From Pseudomonadota bacterium (GTDB lineage Bacteria > Myxococcota_A > Polyangia > Haliangiales > Haliangiaceae): a stretch of 64,000 nt of DNA. The first letter of the stretch is position 1; every line of letters starts with the position of its first letter. The DNA lies in contig JAKSDA010000555.1 of the NCBI GenBank assembly GCA_022360315.1, forward strand, positions 17,325 through 81,324, written 5' to 3'. The notes under the pieces were generated by a model, which did no database searches, was not told the origin of the DNA, and saw nothing but the letters and a program-made list of their open reading frames with translations. The translations under genes were made by a program, and so were the position numbers. This document shows positions 51,987-59,955 of the stretch, one piece after another.

Positions 51987-52421
51987 TCAGGTACAGCGAA
52001 GCACGCTGTCCCGCACGATATCCCACACACGAGCGGGCATCTCGGTCAGCCATCGGGCATTGCCGACGCCCGTTTCTGGAACTTCGTAGTCGTCGTACTC
52101 GTCGCCATGGCCGCTGCGATCAGCGCAGACCAGCCGCCACAGACGCTCGCTCACCGAGCCGTTGCGCTCGATCAGCATCCGCCTGGCCAGTTCGCTGGCC
52201 AGCTCTTCTCCTTCGAGCTCGAAATGCAGGCTGTATCCATCCAACTCGACCGGGCCCTGCGGGGTGAGTTCGACAAATGGCCGGGTGGCCGCATCGATTT
52301 CGCCAGGCGGGGCAAACCCCGCAGCGGGCCAGTCGCACGGCTCTTTGGTATTTCCGATCAGAAAATAGCGGCCCCGGGTTTCGGCCAGCATGGCTCCGGC
52401 CAGCCGCGACACCCGGGCCAT
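51987..52421 (-). CDS. small protein of unknown function in the cobalamin operon
   Basis: 144 residues, coupled to cbiH by an ATGA overlap and lying 36 bases upstream of cbiF in transcription order. Sequence features: ARVSRLAGAMLAETRGRYFL, then KEPCDWPAAGFAPPGEIDAA, LDGYSLHFELEGEELASELA, and WLTEMPARVWDIVRDSVLRC. Mixed alpha/beta, no signal peptide. I do not recognise the family. Its embedded, coupled position suggests a cobalamin-linked role, e.g. the missing precorrin-6A reduction or a chaperone; this is only inference. Confidence 0.6.
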   Translation of the reverse strand: MARVSRLAGAMLAETRGRYFLIGNTKEPCDWPAAGFAPPGEIDAATRPFVELTPQGPVELDGYSLHFELEGEELASELARRMLIERNGSVSERLWRLVCADRSGHGDEYDDYEVPETGVGNARWLTEMPARVWDIVRDSVLRCT

Positions 52422-53299
52422 CAGTCGACCTCCGGGGCGTTTGTCGCGCTATCGAGGGCGAGTGAATATCCCGGTCGTTGTCCGGGCAGAACCTCTCCAT
52501 CCCAGTTGTATTTGTTGGTGTAGCCGCGCGGGGTGATCATGTAGCCCGCAAAGACGAATGTGTTGGTCGAGCCGACAATCACTGTGGTGTTCATGCCGAT
52601 CTCGTATTCGAGAAAGGTATCGAGATCGGTGAGGACAACGTGTTGGCGCCGGCGATATGCACTTTTGACCAGGCCCACCGGGGTCGAGCCATCGCGATGG
52701 CGCCGGATGATCTCCTGAGCTTCGACGATCTGTCGGGTGCGCCGGCCGCTGGCTGGATTGTACAGGCCGATGACAAAATCGGCCGACGCAGCTGCCTCGA
52801 TTCGGCGCACAATGGCCGGCCATGGGGTCAACTGGTCGGACAGTGAGATGGCGCAAAAATCGTGGCCGAGCGGAGCGCCGAGCAGAGAGCCACAGGAATT
52901 GACCGCGGTCATGCCGGGCAGCATGCGAAGCTCGGGCGCATCGCCGCGTTTCCAGCCGATTTCTTTGAGCACCTGAAATACCAGACCGGCCATACCGTAC
53001 ACGCCGGCGTCGCCCGACGAGATGATCGCCACCCTGGCGCCGTTTCTGGCTCGTTCGACAGCGGCCCGGGCCCGGCCGATCTCCTCGGTCATACCGGTGC
53101 GGACGATCTCTTTGCCGTCGAGCAGCTCCTTGACCAGGCGAATATAAGTCGTGTAGCCGACCACCACGTCGGCCTGGGAAATGGCATCGATCGCCGCAGG
53201 CGTGGCATGCTCGCGCGCGCCCGGCCCGATGCCGACAATCGATAACGTGCCGGTCGCGGCCGGCGTCTGGCTTTGGGCGGTATCTGATCGTCCATCCAT
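52421..53299 (-). CDS. cbiH: cobalt-precorrin-3B C17-methyltransferase (CbiH/CobJ)
   Basis: 292 residues from ATG at 53299 (MDGRSDTAQ); another ATG one codon-register away at 53295 is out of frame. Methylase motifs: LSIVGIGPGAREHATPAAID, VVGYTTYIRLVKELLDGKEI, RVAIISSGDAGVYGMAGLVF, LRMLPGMTAVNSCGSLLGAP, CAISLSDQLTPW, VIGLYNPASGRRTRQIVEAQ and VVLTDLDTFLEYEIGMNTTV. Extra C-terminal segment (YNWDGEVLPGQRPGYSLALD) after the family's normal end. Reaction: ring contraction methylation at C17. Confidence 0.94.
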   Translation of the reverse strand: MDGRSDTAQSQTPAATGTLSIVGIGPGAREHATPAAIDAISQADVVVGYTTYIRLVKELLDGKEIVRTGMTEEIGRARAAVERARNGARVAIISSGDAGVYGMAGLVFQVLKEIGWKRGDAPELRMLPGMTAVNSCGSLLGAPLGHDFCAISLSDQLTPWPAIVRRIEAAASADFVIGLYNPASGRRTRQIVEAQEIIRRHRDGSTPVGLVKSAYRRRQHVVLTDLDTFLEYEIGMNTTVIVGSTNTFVFAGYMITPRGYTNKYNWDGEVLPGQRPGYSLALDSATNAPEVD

Positions 53300-53307
53300 G
53301 GCAAGAT

Positions 53308-54444
53308 TCACTTTCGTCTGGCAAAAGCAACCCGCGCCACTGCAGCCGTCATCGAACGGCCGGCATCTGGCTCGGTATAGCGTTGTTTGGGTACGAGGAG
53401 CTCGCTGGCCCCGGCTGCCAGGAGCGCGGCCGCCTCGGCGACCGAGCGGGTACCGACGTATTTTTTGACTGTTTCGGACGGATTCTCGACCCCGGCCACC
53501 ACGTCGAGTTCGGCAGCGGCATAGGTGCGGAGCGGCCACTGGTATTTTTCCGCGAGGTACAAGAATGCCGCTTCCTCGCGCTTTTTGTCGATGGTGGCCA
53601 TGTCGCGCACCGACCGGACGTCGAGCTGGTGCTCGTCGAGGATGGCCAAAACGCCGCGCTCGACCATTGCGGGGTCGGCATTCTTGTCGCACCCCAGGCC
53701 CAGGCTCAGGCTTTTCGGCCGGTAGAGAACCGAGTTTTCCCAGTGCGCCGGGTGACTGCGGCGCACGTCGCGATCGCTGGCGATGAGAAGGATTTCCCAG
53801 GCGTCCGGATCGACGTCGTCGAGCGAGGTGGTGTACTGAACCCCCGGGGGCAACGGCCGACTTTCGGGCCACCAGGTCGGCTCGCCGGTCTCCTGCACAA
53901 AGAGGACCGGCGTTGCGTTGACCACAGCCGCGCAGCCACGGGTGACGTTGCGGTCGGGATCGTCGAGAACCCAGCCCAGTTCTCGGCCCAGAATATCCAC
54001 GGTCAACGTCCCGATCGCGTCCGAGGCGGTGGTGATCACTGCCTGGGCAGCGAGGGCGTCGGCGACGTGGTGGGTGTATTCGTTGCCCCGGCCGACGTGG
54101 CCCGACAGGACACATACAGCGAATCGAGCGGCGTCATCGACACATACCACTGCGGGATCGACTTTTTTGTTCTTCATGTGCGGAGCGATCATGCGGACCA
54201 CTGCTCCGATACTGATGATGAAGACGTGGCAGTCGTAGGCGGCGAAGGTATCGGCCAGAAGCGGTCCCATGGGCAGGGGCAGGGCGAGCGCGCCGGGTGG
54301 TACCCGGTCGGGCTCGCGGTCGAACAGCTTTTTCGATACGTAGAGATCGGCCGCTGAAAAGCGGTCTAGAAGGGCCCTGGCGTGGTCGATTCCGTGCCTG
54401 GTAATGGCGTAGATGGCAACGCCCTTGCGTCCGTTCTGGCTCAT
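53308..54444 (-). CDS. cbiG: cobalt-precorrin-5A hydrolase (CbiG)
   Basis: 378 residues from the ATG at 54444 (MSQNGRKGVAIYAITRHGID). CbiG N-domain: LPLPMGPLLADTFAAYDCHV, IISIGAVVRMIAPHMKNKKV, DPAVVCVDDAARFAVCVLSG, HVGRGNEYTHHVADAL; C-domain: LSLGLGCDKNADPAMVERGV, SVRDMATIDKKREEAAFLYL and VAEAAALLAAGASELLVPKQ. Reaction: opens the delta-lactone and releases acetaldehyde (C20). Coupled by ATGA overlap to cbiL. Confidence 0.94.
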   Translation of the reverse strand: MSQNGRKGVAIYAITRHGIDHARALLDRFSAADLYVSKKLFDREPDRVPPGALALPLPMGPLLADTFAAYDCHVFIISIGAVVRMIAPHMKNKKVDPAVVCVDDAARFAVCVLSGHVGRGNEYTHHVADALAAQAVITTASDAIGTLTVDILGRELGWVLDDPDRNVTRGCAAVVNATPVLFVQETGEPTWWPESRPLPPGVQYTTSLDDVDPDAWEILLIASDRDVRRSHPAHWENSVLYRPKSLSLGLGCDKNADPAMVERGVLAILDEHQLDVRSVRDMATIDKKREEAAFLYLAEKYQWPLRTYAAAELDVVAGVENPSETVKKYVGTRSVAEAAALLAAGASELLVPKQRYTEPDAGRSMTAAVARVAFARRK

Positions 54445-55235
54445 GGGGCCGTCTCCTCGGCGCTTGCGCGGGATATTTGGCGCTGCGCAACATCGCCGAG
54501 CAACACTCCGCTGTGGCTCTTTTTGGCGATGATCATCATGGCAAAGCAGTCGCCGCGCTGCTGGCGAATCTCGCGGACGTCGCGAACGATGGTCTGTCCG
54601 CCCATGGTCGCCCGGCAGACATACACGGCTTTTTGAACCAATCCCCTGCGTTCCAAGGTCTGCACCACGGTGTCCATTTCGGGGCCGATCTTCATCAGAA
54701 CCACGGTATCGAAGGCGTCGAGAGTGGCTTCGAGGTCGGCCACGCCATAGGCGGCGGGCACGATGGCGATGCGTTCTTGACCGTCGGCCAGCGCCATGCC
54801 GCTGACCGCGGGAACCGCGGTTACCGAGGTGACCCCGGGAACGATCTCGATATCCAGTCCGGGCCATCGCCGGGGCGCTTCGCGAAGCAGATATATAAAC
54901 GTACTGTAGAGCAGGGGATCGCCCAGGGTGATGAATGCGACCGACAGTCCGCGCTCGAGCCGCGAGCCGATGGCGATAAATGCCTCCTGCCAGGCCGGCC
55001 GGACCCGCTCGGGGTCCATGGACATGGGAAAGGTCAAAAACAGCCGTTCCTGGCCCGAAATGCCCTCCATGTGGGGCTTGACGATAGACCAGGCAGTCGA
55101 TGGCGAGTACTTGGAACTGCGCGGTATGGCGATCACGTCTGCGCTCTTCAAGCGGTCGAGCGCGCGCAGTGTGATCAGATCGGGTGCGCCCGGTCCCACG
55201 CCGATTCCAATCAGTGTTCCGCGGGCCGCCATCAC
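54441..55235 (-). CDS. cbiL: cobalt-precorrin-2 C20-methyltransferase (CbiL/CobI)
   Basis: 264 residues. LIGIGVGPGAPDLITLRALD, VIAIPRSSKYSPSTAWSIVK, SVAFITLGDPLLYSTFIYLL, IEIVPGVTSVTAVPAVSGMA, VVLMKIGPEMDTVVQTLERR and RATMGGQTIVRDVREI, matching CbiL/CobI. Reaction: first SAM methylation (C20) of the cobalt-charged ring. Start and stop each overlap neighbours by 4 bases. Confidence 0.94.
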   Translation of the reverse strand: MMAARGTLIGIGVGPGAPDLITLRALDRLKSADVIAIPRSSKYSPSTAWSIVKPHMEGISGQERLFLTFPMSMDPERVRPAWQEAFIAIGSRLERGLSVAFITLGDPLLYSTFIYLLREAPRRWPGLDIEIVPGVTSVTAVPAVSGMALADGQERIAIVPAAYGVADLEATLDAFDTVVLMKIGPEMDTVVQTLERRGLVQKAVYVCRATMGGQTIVRDVREIRQQRGDCFAMMIIAKKSHSGVLLGDVAQRQISRASAEETAP

Positions 55236-56506
55236 ATTCCCCCGCGGTCGGGCCGGGCCGATTCGCTGGCTGCCGGCGTGGTCACTGAGATGATGTGGAC
55301 CGGATTGAGCGCTTCGTAGCGCAGGTAGCGGGCGAGCGGGACGCCGCGCGAAATATTGACCAGGGTCACCTCGGGGACAAAACCCCGGCTGCGAAACCCT
55401 CGATATGCGTCGGCGACATTTTCCATGGTGATGGCGTTGACCACCAGGGTGCCGGCCGGCGCCAGTCGGTCGAGCGAGGTCTCGATGATGGCGTCGAGGC
55501 TGCCCTTGCTGCCGCCGACAAATACTGCGTCGGGCGACTCGAGATCGGCGAGCGCGGCGGGCGCGCGACCCTCGACCACAGTTACATTGTCCACGCCGTG
55601 GCTGCGGATATTGTCGCGGCAGATCGCCACACCTTCGGCATCGACCTCGACGGCGTAGACCCTGCCGCGGGGGGCCAGCAGGGCGGCCTCGATGGACACC
55701 GATCCCGAGCCGGCGCCGATGTCCCAGACCACGCTGTCAGGGCGGATTCGCAGCGCGGCCAGCGACAACATGCGCACCTCGCGTTTAGTAATGAGGCCCT
55801 TCTTGGGCATCCGTTTGGCAAAAGCGTCTTCGTGCAGGTAGGGAATCATGCCGGGCGCCCGCCAGTCGGGATTGCTGCGAACGAGAACCAGGATATTGAG
55901 CGGCCGAAACTCGCTTTGTTCGGCCAATTCGGCCAGCTCGAACGAGCGGACTCGCTCCTCGACACTGCCGAGGTCTTCGCACACCCAGGCCCGCCACTCG
56001 GTGTCGCCGGCCTCGACCAGCAAGGAGGCAATGCGACCGGGCGAGTACTCCTCGTCGGTCAAGCAGGCGACTTTGTTCATCGCCTTAACTCGGGTGATGA
56101 ATTCATTTCTGCGCCGGCCATGCAGAGACAAAAAATGGGCGTCGTCCCATTTGAGCCCGATCCGGGCAAAGGCCCATTGAACCGAGCTGGGCTGGGGAAT
56201 GATGTCGACGTGCTGAACGCCGAACTGGCGCATGACCAGGCTGCCGATGCCAAAAAACAACGGGTCGCCCGAGGCCAAAATGCACACATTGTTGTCGGCC
56301 GCGAGCTCTTCGACCTCGCGCAGGGCTGCCAGCACCCCGTCTTTGAGCACGATTCGCTGTCCCGCGAACTCGGCGAAAAAAGCCAGCTGGCGCTCGCCGC
56401 CGACCAGGACCTGGGCCGACGACACCGCGTTCATGGCCCGGCTGGTCAGCGATAGGCAGCCGTCGGCGCCGATTCCCACCACGGTGATGGCCGGTCGCGC
56501 GCTCAT
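55232..56506 (-). CDS. cbiET: fused cobalt-precorrin-7 C5-methyltransferase / precorrin-6B C15-methyltransferase-decarboxylase (CbiE-CbiT)
   Basis: 424 residues from the ATG at 56506 (MSARPAITVVGIGADGCLSL). N-terminal CbiE: VLVGGERQLAFFAEFAGQRI, ILASGDPLFFGIGSLVMRQF. C-terminal CbiT: KREVRMLSLAALRIRPDSVV, WDIGAGSGSVSIEAALLAPR, VYAVEVDAEGVAICRDNIRS, DAVFVGGSKGSLDAIIETSL and LVVNAITMENV. The fused form corresponds to CobL. Reactions: methylation at C5 and C15 and acetate decarboxylation. A longer upstream frame overlaps cbiC and is rejected. Confidence 0.94.
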   Translation of the reverse strand: MSARPAITVVGIGADGCLSLTSRAMNAVSSAQVLVGGERQLAFFAEFAGQRIVLKDGVLAALREVEELAADNNVCILASGDPLFFGIGSLVMRQFGVQHVDIIPQPSSVQWAFARIGLKWDDAHFLSLHGRRRNEFITRVKAMNKVACLTDEEYSPGRIASLLVEAGDTEWRAWVCEDLGSVEERVRSFELAELAEQSEFRPLNILVLVRSNPDWRAPGMIPYLHEDAFAKRMPKKGLITKREVRMLSLAALRIRPDSVVWDIGAGSGSVSIEAALLAPRGRVYAVEVDAEGVAICRDNIRSHGVDNVTVVEGRAPAALADLESPDAVFVGGSKGSLDAIIETSLDRLAPAGTLVVNAITMENVADAYRGFRSRGFVPEVTLVNISRGVPLARYLRYEALNPVHIISVTTPAASESARPDRGGM

Positions 56507-57153
56507 GACGTCGCCTCGACCGAAAGCTTGAGCAACGCGTGAATGATCGATACAGCGATGGTACTGCCGCCCTTGCGACCGCGGGCAATGATATACGGTC
56601 TCGATTGGTCGAGCACAGCTTCTTTGGATTCGGCGGCCGAGACAAAGCCGACCGGCACACCGATGAGTAGTGCCGGGGCGGCGCCTTGTTCCCGAACCAG
56701 TCGCACGGCTTCGAGTAGAGCGGTCGGCGCGTTGCCCACGGCAACCACCGCGCCGTCGAGCTTGCCCAGCCGGTGGGCCTTGCGCACCGATTCGATGGCC
56801 CGGGTCGAGTTGTTCTGCTTGGCTGTCTTTATGACATCTTGGTCGGAAATATAGCAATTGACCTCGCAGCCGTAGGTGTCGAGACGGGCCCGATTGAGGC
56901 CGGCCTCGATCATCCGGACATCGACCAAAATGGCGCAGCCGCCCCGCAGGGCTTCGATTCCAGCGCTGACCGCCCGGGGATGAAACGCCATGAGCTGGGC
57001 AAACTCGAAGTCTGCAGTCGCGTGGATGACGCGCCTCACAATCTCCCACTCCTCGGGTGGAAAGCTGTGCTCGCCGACCTCGCGGTCGATGATGGCAAAG
57101 CTGCCTTGTTCGATTTTGCGCCCCAGCGCAGTCATTTGCCGCATGTCGTTCAT
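56503..57153 (-). CDS. cbiC: precorrin-8X methylmutase (CbiC/CobH)
   Basis: 216 residues, normal length. ATADFEFAQLMAFHPRAVSA, LRGGCAILVDVRMIEAGLNR, CYISDQDVIKTAKQNNSTRA, VAVGNAPTALLEAVRLVRE, LLIGVPVGFVSAAESKEAVL and IIARGRKGGSTIAVSIIHAL. Reaction: moves the methyl from C11 to C12. Coupled to cbiD and cbiET by 4-base overlaps. Confidence 0.95.
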   Translation of the reverse strand: MNDMRQMTALGRKIEQGSFAIIDREVGEHSFPPEEWEIVRRVIHATADFEFAQLMAFHPRAVSAGIEALRGGCAILVDVRMIEAGLNRARLDTYGCEVNCYISDQDVIKTAKQNNSTRAIESVRKAHRLGKLDGAVVAVGNAPTALLEAVRLVREQGAAPALLIGVPVGFVSAAESKEAVLDQSRPYIIARGRKGGSTIAVSIIHALLKLSVEATS

Positions 57154-58274
57154 AGTGCCTCCTGGGTGAAGTGGTCATCGGGCGGATAGTGGCCCAGCAA
57201 GTTGCCCGAGAAGTCGACCAGATAAACCGAGATATCCACACCGCCGCCGGCGTGTCGCGTGGTCGCCTCGACGACGTTGCGACAGATGGCCGTGGTGATG
57301 CCAGTGATGCCTGCCTCGCTGCACAGCTCGAGTACCCGGCGCGCCGTGGCGGCCTGGCGAATCTCGTCACACAGCGGCGGCGAGGCACCCGATCGCGCGG
57401 CCAGATCAGCCAGAAGCTCCATATTGACCTGGGAGCCGGCGGCGTGGGTCTGCATCTTGCCGTCCGCCATCTTGGACAGCTTGCCCATCATGCCCACGAT
57501 GTGGAGTTTGCCCACGCCCCGGCGCGCGCTGTGTTTGACCGCCACGCCGACAAAATCGCCCATCTGAATGAACGCTTCTTCGTCGATCGCGGGGTGAAGT
57601 CGCATGGCGTAGGCTTCGGATTTTCCGCCGGTGGTGAGGACCAGTGCCGGGTGTCCGCGGGTGCGGGCGACATCGATGCTCTGCACCACACTGGCCTTGA
57701 ACGCCGCCGTGGAATACGGCCTCACGATTCCCGAGGTACCCAGGATGGAGATCCCCCCGTGCAGGCCGAGTCGGGCGTTGATGGTTTTTTTGGCCATGTC
57801 CTCGCCACCGGGCACATGAATGGTAATGCGTGCCCCGCCAAACCGCGTGCCGGCGATCTCGTCCATCACCATTTCGGTAATATTGCGCCGCGGTACCGGA
57901 TTGACCGCCGGAGTGCCGACATCGAGTCCCAGGCCGAGTTTGGTCACGGTGGCGACTCCCGATCCGCCGCAAATCTCGATGCCGCTCGCCTCCTTGAGCT
58001 CGACCTCGGCGATGAGCTCAGCGCCGTGGGTGCAATCGGGATCATCGCCGGCATCTTTGATGACACTGCACCGGGCCAGGGCACCATCGCGCTCGCACTT
58101 CTCGAGAGGAAAGGTGACTTTCTGGCCATTGGGCAAGGTGGTTTCGATATCGGACGCGACCTGTCGGGTGACGGCCAACCGCGCCGCTGCCTTGGCTGCA
58201 GCGGCAGTGCACGCACCTGTGGTAAATCCGGTGCGCATTCCCTGTTTGTTCCGGGCCGGCACCTTGGATTTCAC
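57150..58274 (-). CDS. cbiD: cobalt-precorrin-5B C1-methyltransferase (CbiD)
   Basis: 374 residues. RTGFTTGACTAAAAKAAARL is the family opening, with IKDAGDDPDCTHGAELIAEV, GGSGVATVTKLGLGLDVGTP, AVNPVPRRNI, RLGLHGGISILGTSGIVRPY and VKHSARRGVGKLHIVGMMGK. Diagnostic for the anaerobic (early cobalt insertion) route. Reaction: SAM methylation at C1. Confidence 0.96.
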   Translation of the reverse strand: MKSKVPARNKQGMRTGFTTGACTAAAAKAAARLAVTRQVASDIETTLPNGQKVTFPLEKCERDGALARCSVIKDAGDDPDCTHGAELIAEVELKEASGIEICGGSGVATVTKLGLGLDVGTPAVNPVPRRNITEMVMDEIAGTRFGGARITIHVPGGEDMAKKTINARLGLHGGISILGTSGIVRPYSTAAFKASVVQSIDVARTRGHPALVLTTGGKSEAYAMRLHPAIDEEAFIQMGDFVGVAVKHSARRGVGKLHIVGMMGKLSKMADGKMQTHAAGSQVNMELLADLAARSGASPPLCDEIRQAATARRVLELCSEAGITGITTAICRNVVEATTRHAGGGVDISVYLVDFSGNLLGHYPPDDHFTQEAL

Positions 58275-58717
58275 GGCGCTGCCCTCCCCGATTCAGCCAA
58301 TGAACCAAAGCGTGCCTCGACTGCCCGGCGCCGTTCGGGCAGATATTTTTCAGCCCGGGCCGGATTGGTGCGGCCGAACGATACCCGCAAGAGCAGAGCC
58401 TGATCGGCACCAACCACCTCGACAGCCGCGTTCCGGCCGTCGGGCTGAACAAACCGCACGGCGCGAATGGCCGATCGCTTGAGGTGGACGTGGGAGGCGC
58501 TCTCCTCGCCGATGCGCAGCCATTGTTCGCCACCGCCGACGGCCCTGGGCCCGATGACCTCGGCAATGGCCGCGTCGTGGGCGCGCACGATGATGCGGAC
58601 ATCGGGAAACGCCAGGGCGTCCGATAACACGGCGACGATGTCTTCAGCTCGGCCGGAGTCCACAGCGGCGTCATCAGTGGATCGGGCAGAATGGGGAGCT
58701 TGTTCTTGCTCTGACAT
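58271..58717 (-). CDS. unknown, possibly ChuX/HutX-like, in the cobalamin operon
   Basis: 148 residues. The central part (EEQ-type region WLRIGEESASHVHLKRSAIR, then AVRFVQPDGRNAAVEVVGAD and ALLLRVSFGRTNPAR) resembles the repeated beta unit of ChuX/HutX/HemS haem-utilisation proteins. That is a weak resemblance judged by eye. It overlaps the cbiD start by 4 bases and follows the FNR-like gene by 2 bases. A tetrapyrrole-binding function would suit the operon, but nothing proves it. Confidence 0.5.
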   Translation of the reverse strand: MSEQEQAPHSARSTDDAAVDSGRAEDIVAVLSDALAFPDVRIIVRAHDAAIAEVIGPRAVGGGEQWLRIGEESASHVHLKRSAIRAVRFVQPDGRNAAVEVVGADQALLLRVSFGRTNPARAEKYLPERRRAVEARFGSLAESGRAAP

Positions 58718-58719
58718 GG

Positions 58720-59565
58720 TTAGCTCTTTTTGGGTGGCCGGTTAAAAAAGTACTCCACGCGGATCCGATGCCCGGCCATACCAGCATCGCCGAGGTCTTG
58801 TGCGAGCGGCAAGAGCACCGTGCCGTCGCCGACCAGATACGCATCTCGGTACCGGGTTCGGGCCAGAATATCGGCCAAGATCGACCGGGCGGCGACCACG
58901 CGATCGGGGTGGCCAACCGGGGGCAGGAATCGGATCTGAAACGAATCGCACCCGGCGGGAATGAGATCGCGAACCAGTCCCGGCGGCAGAAAGTAGTCGT
59001 CGGAATCGACGCACCACACCACCGTGGTCAGGCTCAGGCGATCGCGAAACTGTCCACCGCGCAGAAGACCCAGTGCAGCCGTAATCCCGGTATCGGTGGC
59101 AAGGACCACGGTCGCGCCGGTGTCGACCCGGTTGGTGCCAGCGACCGGCCCCACCGCGGTGGCTGGCGTTTCGGTCCCATCGGCGGGCGTGCCATCGGCC
59201 TTTGGCACGCCATCGGCCTTTGTCTCACCTGCCCGCCCGGTGGCATCGGGGCGCCACTTGCCCCACGGACCGCTGAACGCGAGCTCGGTTCCGACCGCGA
59301 TGTCGTTCATGAAGTTGGAACCGAGACCGCCGCCGATGCGGCGAATGGCCAGCTGAAAACAGTTCTGTTCGGTGTCGCTGGTGATCACCGAGTAGGCGCG
59401 TTTGACTTTTTTGCCGTCGGCCACTTCGATTCCGCTGTCGATAATAATGTATTGTCCGCCGGTGAACCCCAGCGGCTCGCCCTCTTGCGTGGCCAGTTCG
59501 AGCAATCGGGCCCGGGCCGTAGCGTAGTGTTCGGCGACGATATGCGCGATTCGCCGTTTGGCCAT
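58720..59565 (-). CDS. ferredoxin-NADP reductase-like flavoprotein
   Basis: 281 residues. The FAD-binding barrel has FTGGQYIIIDSGIEVADGKK, then VKRAYSVITSDTEQNCFQLA (the RxYS flavin motif as RAYS) and GGLGSNFMNDIAVGTELAFS. The NAD(P) part begins GATVVLATDTGITAALGLLR and contains DAYLVGDGTVLLPLAQDLGD. A Gly/Pro/Thr/Ala-rich insert of about 45 residues (ETKADGVPKADGTPADGTET) interrupts between domains. Probable role: electron supply from NAD(P)H, either for Co(II) reduction before adenosylation or for precorrin-6A reduction, since no cbiJ/cobK was found. The assignment of substrate is inference. Confidence 0.75.
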   Translation of the reverse strand: MAKRRIAHIVAEHYATARARLLELATQEGEPLGFTGGQYIIIDSGIEVADGKKVKRAYSVITSDTEQNCFQLAIRRIGGGLGSNFMNDIAVGTELAFSGPWGKWRPDATGRAGETKADGVPKADGTPADGTETPATAVGPVAGTNRVDTGATVVLATDTGITAALGLLRGGQFRDRLSLTTVVWCVDSDDYFLPPGLVRDLIPAGCDSFQIRFLPPVGHPDRVVAARSILADILARTRYRDAYLVGDGTVLLPLAQDLGDAGMAGHRIRVEYFFNRPPKKS

Positions 59566-59568
59566 GGT

Positions 59569-59943
59569 TCAGCTCCCCGGATAGATCTCGTGGACAAAAT
59601 CGTGCATGTCCTCGAGGTTGCGGTACAGGCGCGAAAATCCCTCGATCTGGTTTTCCAGTTCGAGTTCGACTTTTTTGGTCAGAATGATCAGGGTTTTGAG
59701 ATAGGGCAGTTGGGGATCGTCCGCCGCTGTGGTGGCCACTCTCTCCTCGAGCTTGGCGATGGCGGCGTCGTAGAAGCGCTTGAGCGAGTCCAGATCGCCG
59801 GCCCTCATCAGCGACGAGATCGGTCCCGGCTGGTCGGCTGCCGGGCCCAGTTCGGCCAATTCGTGCTGGCGCTCGCTGTCGTCGTCGCGTCCCAGTATGT
59901 TCATCAGGGCCAGGCGCAGTGCGCCAATTTCGTGACATGCCAT
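59569..59943 (-). CDS. DUF3209-family protein of the cobalamin operon
   Basis: 124 residues beginning MACHEIGALRLALMNILGRD, then ERQHELAELG and a helical rest (SLMRAGDLDSLKRFYDAAIA, then YLKTLIILTKKVELELENQI). From memory this is the DUF3209 family that accompanies cbiX and ferredoxin genes in haloarchaeal cobalamin clusters. A Cys and two His near the N-terminus could bind metal. Function undetermined. Lies between cbiX (13 bases) and the FNR-like gene (4 bases). Confidence 0.7.
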   Translation of the reverse strand: MACHEIGALRLALMNILGRDDDSERQHELAELGPAADQPGPISSLMRAGDLDSLKRFYDAAIAKLEERVATTAADDPQLPYLKTLIILTKKVELELENQIEGFSRLYRNLEDMHDFVHEIYPGS

Positions 59944-59955
59944 GTGTGTTCTCCT

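Noticed and set aside
55295..56455. 386-codon plus-strand frame opposite cbiET
   Set aside because: Antisense shadow of a well supported gene; sequence has no motif.
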